A stretch of 64,000 nt of DNA from Adhaeretor mobilis. GTDB lineage: Bacteria > Planctomycetota > Planctomycetia > Pirellulales > Lacipirellulaceae. The stretch is taken from contig NZ_CP036263.1 in NCBI RefSeq assembly GCF_007741515.1, positions 5,691,178-5,755,177 on the forward strand, in the 5' to 3' direction. This document shows positions 17,100-24,662 of the stretch, piece after piece (the first letter of the stretch is position 1; each line of letters opens with the position of its first letter). The position numbers and the translations under genes are program-made. A model generated the notes under the pieces. The model had not been told where the DNA came from, searched no databases, and was given only the letters and a program-made list of their open reading frames with translations.

Positions 17100-17387
17100 G
17101 TGATCAACTCACTAAATAGCTTTGCGCTACTTCTCGCCCTGACCAGTGCTTTGGCGATCAGGCTGCAATTGATGTCTGGGATGGGCGGCCGATTTGTTGG
17201 TAGTTGGACTCCTCCGAATGAAGCTAGCTTCCGAGCAATCTGCGGAGTCATAGCTCTTTCCACGGCAGCAATTCTCTTGGGAGTCTGCGTCTACGTATTC
17301 TTCCGTGGAGCAAGTAGGCAATGCTACATTGCTCTTGCAATCTTGCTTGCTACACCGGTTCTCTGGTGGCTAAGCTGCGTCGTCTAG
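17100..17387 (+). CDS. small membrane protein, unknown
   Basis: 95 residues from a GTG start at 17100. Three hydrophobic stretches are visible: SFALLLALTSALAI (about 4-20), ICGVIALSTAAILLGVCVYV (about 41-62) and CYIALAILLATPVLWWLS (about 71-92). There are few charged residues outside a short loop. I recognise no family. Ribosome binding is weak (AAGG directly before GTG), so the start is uncertain. It lies 47 bp before the Toprim gene on the same strand and could share a transcript with it. Confidence 0.45.
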   Translation: MINSLNSFALLLALTSALAIRLQLMSGMGGRFVGSWTPPNEASFRAICGVIALSTAAILLGVCVYVFFRGASRQCYIALAILLATPVLWWLSCVV

Positions 17388-17434
17388 GTACGTAGTCAAG
17401 CTCTAGTCGGCCAAATAACAACGGTATAACAACC

Positions 17435-18109
17435 ATGCGTTTTTCCGCCCCCAAGCTCGCCGACTGCACCCAACCTGGCCCTGATTCGGAACTCTACATC
17501 GTCGAGGGCGACTCCGCCGCGCGGGCCGTCTTGCGAGTCCGCAACGCCGCCAACCAAGCCGTGCTGCCCATGCAGGGCAAGCCGCTCAACGCGATGAACA
17601 CTTCAGCCAACGAAGTACACAGGAACGTTCAGTTCGCAGCCGTGCTAGACTCTCTCGGGATTGAGCTGTCTGTAAACTCGAACGCAGCCCAGCTAGTGAA
17701 CGTGCGCTACGAACGACTCATCCTACTGTTCGACCCCGATGCCGACGGCATCCACGCTCGCACGCTCATGCTGTTGTTCCTCTATCGCTGGCTGCGCCCA
17801 CTGCTCGACGCTGGGCGTGTGTTCGATGTGCACGCACCACAGTGGATCATCGCTGCCGCAGGAATGCCCCAGCCGGTGTACGCTTCCACCGAAAGCCATC
17901 TCAATCGGGTGCGCGACTATCTGCGCGAGCAGGGCCTAACAGAAATTAAAACCAAACGCTTTCGAGGCCTCGGCGGGGTGGACGCCCTCACGCTTAAGAC
18001 GCAATGCATCGCCCCTGAGTCGCGCAACTTGAAGCCGCTCAGCGCGGAAGATGCGGACCGAGCGCTAATTGTGTTTGCAGAGCTACGCGTTCTGGGCCGC
18101 GAGCTGTAG
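17435..18109 (+). CDS. free-standing Toprim protein, GyrB/ParE C-terminal half only
   Basis: 224 residues. It begins at the point where the Toprim part of GyrB begins (APKLADC) and keeps the family blocks: SELYIVEGDSA (catalytic Glu 24), NQAVLPMQGKPLN, the metal site LFDPDADGIHARTLML (Asp 100, 102 and 104), and the GyrA-binding tail motif KRFRGLGGVDALTL followed by ESRNLKPL. The GHKL ATPase and transducer domains (about 400 residues in full GyrB) are absent, and no piece of them lies upstream. All acidic metal ligands are kept, so it is not simply decayed. Alone it cannot drive ATP-dependent supercoiling; it might partner a GyrA-like subunit. The stop codon lies in the left end of the repeat that follows. 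Confidence 0.85.
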   Translation: MRFSAPKLADCTQPGPDSELYIVEGDSAARAVLRVRNAANQAVLPMQGKPLNAMNTSANEVHRNVQFAAVLDSLGIELSVNSNAAQLVNVRYERLILLFDPDADGIHARTLMLLFLYRWLRPLLDAGRVFDVHAPQWIIAAAGMPQPVYASTESHLNRVRDYLREQGLTEIKTKRFRGLGGVDALTLKTQCIAPESRNLKPLSAEDADRALIVFAELRVLGREL

Positions 18110-18369
18110 GGTCTGCTGTGCGGACGATTGCGCAGACCATTGTGCAGAGGCTCGCGGACAATCTGTAGGGTACTGCCGAGTGGAGCGAGGCATACCAAGC
18201 GCCTCGTTCATGGTATGCCTCGCTCCACTCGGCAGTACCCTACAAGACGAAGGAAAGTTCTTGATCCGCACAGCGGACCCTACGGCTAAGGCGGGATCTC
18301 GACTGAACCGTTATTGTGACAGGATTGACAGGATCGCTATTCAGAATAAATCCTGTTCATCCTGTCCAA
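18103..18369. repeat. composite nested repeat, copy A
   Basis: Copy A of a unit repeated at 19251-19507. Order: outer arm TGTAGGGTCTGCTGTGCGGAC, spacer, inner hairpin 18164-18244 (arms TGTAGGGTACTGCCGAGTGG..., loop AAGCGCCTCGTTCAT), spacer with AAGGAAAGTTCTTGA, outer right arm (about 18269-18289), then a tail with ACAGGATTGACAGGATCGC and AATCCTGTTCATCCTGTCC. Copies A and B differ by two small gaps, a few bases in the arms, and a loop that is inverted. Confidence 0.9.
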
Positions 18370-18374
18370 AACAA

Positions 18375-19190
18375 CTACGGAGTCGGCTCTTCCAACTCTG
18401 CCTCGATCGCCCGAATCTCTGCCTGTTCCTTGGGTGTTGGGAATCGCTCTCCCCGCTCGAACTTCTGCTCAGCTGGCGGCTCCGTATCGTGATCGGTAAT
18501 CGACTCCAGCGAACCGTCGTCATGGAAGCGGTACCAATTCCCTACTGTCGAGCCGTAGCCCGATCGATAACGCCCCCGTGCCTTCGGCTTTCCGTTGTAA
18601 TGTTCAGAGATATAGGCACCATTCACTAGCTCGTCATGATCGTAACGAGTGTGGGAAAGCGTTACTCCATCAGAAGAAAACATCCAATGCTCGCGCCGAG
18701 TACCGGCCTTCAATCGCAACTTCCAAATGATATTGCCTGCTGCATCACAAAGTGTCTGCGTGCCCGTGCCATTGATGACTTCACTCAACAAGCTTCCGTC
18801 GGGGGCATAAAACTTGCCTTGGAGAACATCGTGTTCGTCAGGCATGGGATCCTCCATACCGCCATTGGGCTCGACCAAACAGAGCCCCGTACCGCGCAGC
18901 TCGCCGTCGGGATAGTAGGATTGGAACGGGCCGTATCCGTAGTCATCGATGAGCACCTCCGTAGAGATGCCGTCATCCGTTTCCCAATGAACGCGAAACC
19001 AGTTCTTACCAAAGTACCCGGCCCCATCGTGCAGCCCTACGCCTCGATATGTGCCAATGTAGGCAGGGTTAAAAGAGAGCTCTTGCTGCCGTGGGTAAAC
19101 GTATATCGACATTACTACCAGCAAGAACAGAGCGACTGCCAACCCACTTAGAAGATAGACGAGCTTTCGAGGTCTGCGGGCTTCGCTCAT
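18375..19190 (-). CDS. membrane-anchored YwqK/MORN-variant protein
   Basis: 271 residues. One N-terminal membrane helix (LVYLLSGLAVALFLLVVMSI) places the rest outside the cytoplasm. The body is made of short strands with motifs such as FQSYYPDGELRGTG, GKFYAPDGSLLSEV, AYISEHYNGKPKARGRYRSG and YRFHDDGSLESI, the pattern of MORN-variant repeats found in YwqK-type proteins. Their function is mostly unknown. The C-terminus is acidic and helical. The gene is set between the two copies of the ~260-bp repeat, so gene plus repeats looks like one unit. Confidence 0.7.
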   Translation of the reverse strand: MSEARRPRKLVYLLSGLAVALFLLVVMSIYVYPRQQELSFNPAYIGTYRGVGLHDGAGYFGKNWFRVHWETDDGISTEVLIDDYGYGPFQSYYPDGELRGTGLCLVEPNGGMEDPMPDEHDVLQGKFYAPDGSLLSEVINGTGTQTLCDAAGNIIWKLRLKAGTRREHWMFSSDGVTLSHTRYDHDELVNGAYISEHYNGKPKARGRYRSGYGSTVGNWYRFHDDGSLESITDHDTEPPAEQKFERGERFPTPKEQAEIRAIEAELEEPTP

Positions 19191-19250
19191 GAATCATCTC
19201 GCTCTCTGCGGCCTCTGCGACTCTGCGTGGAAACACTTACCATTCCAACA

Positions 19251-19507
19251 GCTGTAGGGTCCGCTGTGCGGACCATTGCGCAGACCATTGTGCAGAGGCT
19301 CGAAACAATCTATAGGGTACTGCCGAGTGGAGCGAGGCATACCATGAACGAGGCGCTTGGTATGCCTCGCGGAGCTCGGCAGTACCCTACAAGACGAAGG
19401 AAAGTTCTTGATCCGCACAGCGGACCCTACAGCTAAGGCGGGATCTCGACTGAACCGTTATTGTGACAGGATTGACAGGATCGCTATTCAGAATAAATCC
19501 TGTCCAA
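19251..19507. repeat. composite nested repeat, copy B (loop inverted)
   Basis: Copy B of the unit at 18103-18369, in the same orientation. The inner hairpin is at 19311-19391 and its loop is ATGAACGAGGCGCTT, the exact reverse complement of the copy A loop. Its right inner arm reads GCCTCGCGGAGCTCGGCAG instead of GCCTCGCTCCACTCGGCAG, so the two arms no longer match perfectly. The tail lacks the last TTCATCCTG-type word of copy A. Confidence 0.9.
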
Positions 19508-19525
19508 TGAGTTTCGTAAACACCC

Positions 19526-20677
19526 TTACATCGTAAACCCAAGAATCGGAAAGCAAAGCACCGGGATACTCAAGCTGGCGATCCCGATCCACCAGCGTAC
19601 TTCGCCAATGTCGATCTTGTCGTTGGCCGTTTTAGGATGCTGAATGCCCATCAGGATTACCAGAATCAGCATCGGCGTCCACATCACTGCGTGGTCGAGA
19701 TTGAAGACGATGTAGGCAATGCAAAACGAGGTAAATACTTTGGCAATCGTGTGAGCGCGATCCAAGAATAGTGCGTAGATCGTGTGTCCACCGTCGAGCT
19801 GGCTCACCGGCAACATATTCAAGCCGGTGATCAACATGCCCACCCAGCCGGCCATGAAGTACGGATTCACCTGCGAGAGTGGTATCCATCGCGTGCCCGC
19901 CCATTGCGGTTGTAAGTAGTCGAGCATCCAACTCCCCAGCACCGGCAGGTAGAGTTTCAATTCGTCGGGACGCGTGGGGCCGCCGAGTTTCAAGTCGCCA
20001 ATGCCCCACCAGAAAACGGGCACCGCCACCACCAAGCCGGCCAGCGGCCCCGCGATGCCGATGTCGAAAATCTGTCGACGGTCGGCGCGCATGCCGTCCA
20101 TGCCGATCACTGCGCCCATTGTACCGATTGGGTTGAACGGCACAGGAATACACATCGGGTAACTGGCTGAGATGCCATACTTCACGGTTTGAATGAAGTG
20201 GCCCATCTCGTGCGTGAGCAAAATTGCGAGCACGGCCACCATGTATTGCAGACCGGTCCGCCAATTGTTGGCCATCACCGCTAGCATCTTGGACAGATCG
20301 CCAAACGAACGGTCTGGCATCCAATCGGCAGCGCCCACGTAGTACGTGGATAGACAGGTCGCCAAGAAGAGCAAAATCGGCAGTAAAGTACGCCGCTGCC
20401 GCACAGGGGGAGGACTGTACAAGTCGGAGGCCTTCAATTCCGGTAAATGAGCGTAAACAGGATCAAGAAAAGGATCGTCCGCCGCCGGTTCCCGACCCGC
20501 TGGCGGCTTAGCAGGCCCCGGAGCCAATGAATCGCCTACCGATAGATCGCGCGCGCCACCTGCCGGTTTCTCCGCAGGCTCCCTAGCAGGTTTCTGAGCA
20601 GCATCTTCCGCTTGGGCCTTCTTCACGGGCTCCTTCCCAGAAGGGTCTTCGTCATTATTCTCGCGTTTTTCCATCAT
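19526..20677 (-). CDS. site-2-protease-family (M50) intramembrane metalloprotease
   Basis: 383 residues. The first ~90 are a charged, Pro/Ala/Glu-rich cytoplasmic tail. The membrane part then carries the zinc motif HEMGH (His about 156, Glu 157, His 160) within LAILLTHEMGHFIQTVKYG, the middle block GPLAGLVVAVPVFWWG, and the third ligand in SQLDGGHTIYALFLD near 290. The signature GTMGAVIGMDG with DRRQIFDIGIAGPLAG is that of the EGY-like/PDZ-less group also found in cyanobacteria and plastids. It should cut membrane-bound regulators or signal peptides. No target gene is adjacent. Confidence 0.92.
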   Translation of the reverse strand: MMEKRENNDEDPSGKEPVKKAQAEDAAQKPAREPAEKPAGGARDLSVGDSLAPGPAKPPAGREPAADDPFLDPVYAHLPELKASDLYSPPPVRQRRTLLPILLFLATCLSTYYVGAADWMPDRSFGDLSKMLAVMANNWRTGLQYMVAVLAILLTHEMGHFIQTVKYGISASYPMCIPVPFNPIGTMGAVIGMDGMRADRRQIFDIGIAGPLAGLVVAVPVFWWGIGDLKLGGPTRPDELKLYLPVLGSWMLDYLQPQWAGTRWIPLSQVNPYFMAGWVGMLITGLNMLPVSQLDGGHTIYALFLDRAHTIAKVFTSFCIAYIVFNLDHAVMWTPMLILVILMGIQHPKTANDKIDIGEVRWWIGIASLSIPVLCFPILGFTM

Positions 20678-20731
20678 GCAATCTTACGGCAGAAAACAAG
20701 GAAAGTCGAAGGGGCTTCTACAAAGTCAGTT

Positions 20732-20807
20732 AGCCTCCGATACGAGCCGTGGGGTTGTGCAGCATGAGAGAAATTCCCAACCTCGCGGCTCGTGTCGGTC
20801 GCTAGTC
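20732..20807. repeat. CGATACGAGCCG / CGGCTCGTGTCGG inverted repeat
   Basis: In the 426-bp gap between the divergent protease and TPR genes, CCGATACGAGCCGTGGGGTTG and CCAACCTCGCGGCTCGTGTCGG-like sequences face each other across about 30 bp. Further on, at 20930-20949, GGCAGTTC-TTAG-GAACTGCC forms a perfect 8-bp hairpin that would lie in the leader of the TPR gene. No promoter could be fixed with confidence. Confidence 0.55.
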
Positions 20808-21103
20808 AAAAAGTAGCTTGGGGGATCTGCCCACCAAAATATCTGCACATTCGTCACATTTTCCGCAACCCGCACCACGCAACCCGCCGATAGATGACGA
20901 TGGTCAGACAAGAAGTCTGCCGTTGCCCTGGCAGTTCTTAGGAACTGCCGGTGGCGTGCAAACGGCTGGCTCAGGACAAGTCAGCCACCTTGCCATGCGG
21001 AGATTGGCCGCGCTAGTGGCGGGTGAGCTTGTACCAAAACAACTTTTCAATTTTGATCGCGTCTTCTGGGCCTAGTCAGCGATCATCAAGGGGGAAACGA
21101 GTC

Positions 21104-23314
21104 ATGGTGGGCAAATCTCTACTTATCGCTCTGCGCGGCAGCTTGGCAATCGCCGTTGTCGGTTCGCCGACACTAGCTTGGGCCGATGGTGTCGATTGCG
21201 ACACGCAAAAGAACCAGAAGTCGGTCGTCATAAAAGCGGGTGAAGCGCTCGATCGCATCGCCAAGGCCGAAAAGACACAACTCCAGACAACCACGGCCGA
21301 AGGTACGGAAGCTGCCTTACAGCCCATCGCAAACGTCAGCGACTACGAGCCCGATCTAGCGGACGAACCGGTTCAAGCGACTGCTGTCGCTTCTGATTCG
21401 CCTGTCGCAGAGCCCAATGAAGTTGAAGAAGTCACAATTGATGATACCGCTTCGGCCAACGAATCTAACGAAGAAGTCGCTATCGAGTCTGGCGAGCCAC
21501 AACCGTCGAGCTTCTTCGGAGCAACGCCCGGAACCACCACTCGCGTTCAACTCGTCGAAGAGTGGGGCTCGCCAGTCGATGACGATACCACTTCCGATGT
21601 GCTGGCCTACGAGTTGAAGGGTTTCCCTCGCGTAACCGTTCGCCTGCAAGACGACGTGGTCGTGAAAATTCAGGTACAACTCGCCGAGCCGTTCGTAGCC
21701 AACTCGCTCATGGAGCGCTTGCAGCTGAACGAATTCGACTCGTACACTCGCACCAACGAACTGGGCGATGTTACCGAAACAGTTATTCCCGAACGCGGTG
21801 TCACGCTCAGTCATGAACTGGCAACCGATGGCACTTCCATCAACGCGGACGGCGAGCATCTCGTCCACGGACTTGCCATCCAAACCCTCAGCGGCAGTCA
21901 ATTCCTCCAGCGGGCTCAACAGCGTCCGGCTCGCGACTTCGACGCTCGCATTGCCGATCTCGAAACCGCTCTCACTTACGACGGAAACCTTACCGTTGCC
22001 AAGTACGAGCTCTCGCGTATCGGTCTTGAACTGGGCCGCCCAGTGCTTGCCTCGGAGTTGATCGAAGAAGCACTCGAGAGCGATACCCAATCACCAGAAT
22101 CTAACTCACCTGAGTTCAAGCTACAACGTGCTCGCTGCTTGACTGCCACAGCCAAGTACCGCGACGCAGTTGCCACATGCCAGGAAATCCTGGAATCGAC
22201 AGATACTTCAAAATTGATCCGCGCTCAAACGCTACACCAAATGGGTTTGCTCTCGTCGCTTGGAAGTAAAACGATTGCGAAGCAAACGGTACCGTTGCAC
22301 AACAAGGCCATCGAACTGGCAGACCAGCTCGCCACGAGCCCCGACGCCGGCACAGCAACCGCAGCCGGGGAGCTACTAGTCGATGCTCATCTAGCCATCG
22401 CCAAGGCCATCGCTGCAGGTGAATGGCAAGACCAAGAGAAAACCGTCGCTCAGTGGATCACCCGCGCTTCGGGTCTCGCTGAAGAGCAAATCGAACGTAG
22501 TGCAACGAACCTGCCACTACGATTGCAAGTCACCGTTAATGCCCTGGCCGCCGGAGCCAAGCTGAATCCGCCCATCGACCCCAAACTGTGGGTCGCTGAA
22601 GCGGAAGACACCGCCGCCAAGCTAAACGCGCTCAGCGGCGACGTAACCGCTGCTGCTCAAACTCAGTGGCAACTAGGCTTGGCGTACTACTACGCGACAG
22701 ACATTCAACATCGTCGCGGCAAGAGCGCTTCGGCGTTGCGCTACGGCGACCTAGCTCAGTCGCAACTGGTTGAGTTGGCCGAGACGCGCAGCGAATGCCC
22801 CGATACGGACTTCCTCATCGGCCGCACCTACTTCCAAATTGGTGCCGTTCACGCTGTGCATCGCGGCGATCACGAAACGGCCTGCGAGTACTACGACAAT
22901 GCGGGCCCACTCCTGATGAACTCTGCCCCAGTGACCCCACTCGCTTCACCGGGCCGTCATGGCGACGCCCTGGTTAGCATGGGCGTGAGCTACTGGAACG
23001 TCGGTCAACGCGACTTGGCTTACGAGTATACTGAGAACGGTGTTGACCTCGTCACCCAAGGCATCAGCGAAGGCCTGCTCACAGCCGACGCCGCAGCCGT
23101 TGCCCAAGGGAACCTCGCCGCTATGGACCGAGCCCTTGGCAAAGTAAGAGCCGAAGACTTCGAGCCCATCACACCCACAGCTCCGCAGCGAGAAGCCCAA
23201 ACGCAAATCGCTCGCAAGACGAACTCACGGACCCGCACGAATTCAAGCCGTACGACTTCGAACGGCAACAGTTCGCAGCAACGCGTCGCTCGCAGAAACT
23301 CGCAACGTCGCTAG
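21104..23314 (+). CDS. exported TPR-like protein with BamE-like N-terminal segment
   Basis: 736 residues from ATG 21104 (GGGGGA 11 nt upstream; a signal peptide SLLIALRGSLAIAVVGSPTLAWA follows). An acidic, disordered region (about 60-140) precedes a small domain with TPGTTTRVQLVEEWGSPVDD, which resembles the 'tpG.t..ev...wG.P' start of SmpA/BamE folds. From about residue 300 helical repeats of TPR type run to about 680 (ARCLTATAKYRDAVATCQEI is one). The C-terminus is S/T/R/N-rich. The overall architecture seems planctomycete specific, and the function is unknown. A strong terminator follows. Confidence 0.75.
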   Translation: MVGKSLLIALRGSLAIAVVGSPTLAWADGVDCDTQKNQKSVVIKAGEALDRIAKAEKTQLQTTTAEGTEAALQPIANVSDYEPDLADEPVQATAVASDSPVAEPNEVEEVTIDDTASANESNEEVAIESGEPQPSSFFGATPGTTTRVQLVEEWGSPVDDDTTSDVLAYELKGFPRVTVRLQDDVVVKIQVQLAEPFVANSLMERLQLNEFDSYTRTNELGDVTETVIPERGVTLSHELATDGTSINADGEHLVHGLAIQTLSGSQFLQRAQQRPARDFDARIADLETALTYDGNLTVAKYELSRIGLELGRPVLASELIEEALESDTQSPESNSPEFKLQRARCLTATAKYRDAVATCQEILESTDTSKLIRAQTLHQMGLLSSLGSKTIAKQTVPLHNKAIELADQLATSPDAGTATAAGELLVDAHLAIAKAIAAGEWQDQEKTVAQWITRASGLAEEQIERSATNLPLRLQVTVNALAAGAKLNPPIDPKLWVAEAEDTAAKLNALSGDVTAAAQTQWQLGLAYYYATDIQHRRGKSASALRYGDLAQSQLVELAETRSECPDTDFLIGRTYFQIGAVHAVHRGDHETACEYYDNAGPLLMNSAPVTPLASPGRHGDALVSMGVSYWNVGQRDLAYEYTENGVDLVTQGISEGLLTADAAAVAQGNLAAMDRALGKVRAEDFEPITPTAPQREAQTQIARKTNSRTRTNSSRTTSNGNSSQQRVARRNSQRR

Positions 23315-23366
23315 CAGAAGTGACCACTGCCGATCCAGTTTGGATCGGGAAAAACGCACCAACCCT

Positions 23367-23401
23367 AAGACTGGCACCCTACCTAGGGTGCCAGTCTTTT
23401 T
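23367..23401 (+). terminator. intrinsic terminator after the TPR gene
   Basis: AAGACTGGCACCCT-ACCT-AGGGTGCCAGTCTT is a perfect stem followed by TTTTT. It ends the + strand gene at 23314. Because the stem is symmetrical and preceded by AAG, it may also work in the other direction for the convergent channel gene, though its A run is short. Confidence 0.9.
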
Positions 23402-23457
23402 GCTGTACAAACAAGAGGCCTACTGGCATCTCTAGACACCTTGCTCCTCAAGGCGAG

Positions 23458-24537
23458 CTACCCGTTCATTGCCACCCCGCGGTACATAATTGGGACTGCG
23501 GTTTTCTTGAACTTGGCTTCTAACTGGGGGATGTCGTCGTGGTGGCCCAGCACGATCACCGTGTCGCCTGCGGCCAAGGGGGTGCTGGGCGAGGGGTTAA
23601 GCAGCAACTTGCCGCCCTCGCTCCTGACCCCCACGATGAGGAAGCCTTGGTTGCCGCGGACTTCGATATCGCCGAGGGTCTTCTCCACCAATTGCGAATC
23701 GGCGGTAACCTGGATCTCTTCAAATTGCAGGCCGATTTGGTCGAGCTCCTCGTTGACGCTGCTCTGGTGGGTGATCTGCTCGAGCAGGTTCTCTGCCGAA
23801 GGGCGAATGATCAGCTGGGCAACCTTGGCAGCACCAATAGCGGTCGGCAAGATCACGCGATCCGCTCCGCTGCTGCGCAGCTTCTTTTCCGTGCGTGGGT
23901 TCTCACCCCGTGCAATGATCATCAGCTGGGGATTCATCTCTCTGGCGGTAATCGTGACAAACAAGTTAAGAGCATCTTCAGAGAGCACCGTGGCAACCGT
24001 CGCGGCTCGATGAATCCCAGCTTGTTCGAGTATACTTTCCTCAGTAGCATCGCCATCAATGATCAAATAGCCCGCCTCGGCAGCTTCTTGCAAGCGCCGC
24101 TCGTTGCGATCGATCACCACAAAGGGTTTGCCAGCTGCATGCAATTCCCTGGCGAGCATCGATCCCATTCTCCCGACGCCACACAAAATCGTGTGGTTCT
24201 TCACTTGCTCGAGCTCTTTGGTCATTCTTCGTGCTCCTAATGAACGGTTCAATTCGCCATCGATGAGCATCTGCAAGAAGCCTCCACCGATGTAGATTAG
24301 CGCCCCGTAACCCAGGACGATCACCGAGATGGTCAATACTCGTAGGCCAAACGACTCAATGGGCTGAACTTCTCCGTAACCGACCCCAAAGATGGTGATC
24401 ACCACCATGTAGACCGAGTCGGCGAGCTTCCAGCCAGCGGCCATGTAGCCAGCCACGGCCAACAGGCAGATCAGGAAAAACAGAGCCGCCCCGATGAGGA
24501 CCTTACGAAATGGCTCGGGAGCAGGCGTGCTTTTCAT
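23458..24537 (-). CDS. potassium channel with TrkA-N and TrkA-C (RCK) domains
   Basis: 359 residues, the length of MthK/Kch-type channels. The first ~100 residues hold two membrane helices around a pore with the filter TIFGVGYGEVQP (GYGE in place of the common GYGD). The TrkA-N/RCK domain starts at about 115 with HTILCGVGRMGSMLARELHA, a Rossmann nucleotide site, followed by VVIDRNERR and GDATEESIL. The TrkA-C domain occupies about 270-345 (VEKTLGDIEVRGNQGFLIVG). It should conduct K+ and be gated by nucleotide or ions bound to the RCK ring. It ends 57 bp from the terminator of the convergent TPR gene. Confidence 0.93.
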   Translation of the reverse strand: MKSTPAPEPFRKVLIGAALFFLICLLAVAGYMAAGWKLADSVYMVVITIFGVGYGEVQPIESFGLRVLTISVIVLGYGALIYIGGGFLQMLIDGELNRSLGARRMTKELEQVKNHTILCGVGRMGSMLARELHAAGKPFVVIDRNERRLQEAAEAGYLIIDGDATEESILEQAGIHRAATVATVLSEDALNLFVTITAREMNPQLMIIARGENPRTEKKLRSSGADRVILPTAIGAAKVAQLIIRPSAENLLEQITHQSSVNEELDQIGLQFEEIQVTADSQLVEKTLGDIEVRGNQGFLIVGVRSEGGKLLLNPSPSTPLAAGDTVIVLGHHDDIPQLEAKFKKTAVPIMYRGVAMNG

Positions 24538-24662
24538 GTTGAGCTAACAGGCAATGTTGAGCTAACAGGCCATCCAGAATGAACGAGCGCAGACTTGCAG
24601 GCTCAGCATCCCGCATGAGGGTTATGGTCTTCCGTGACCCCAAACCCTCACGCAGGAGTGAA

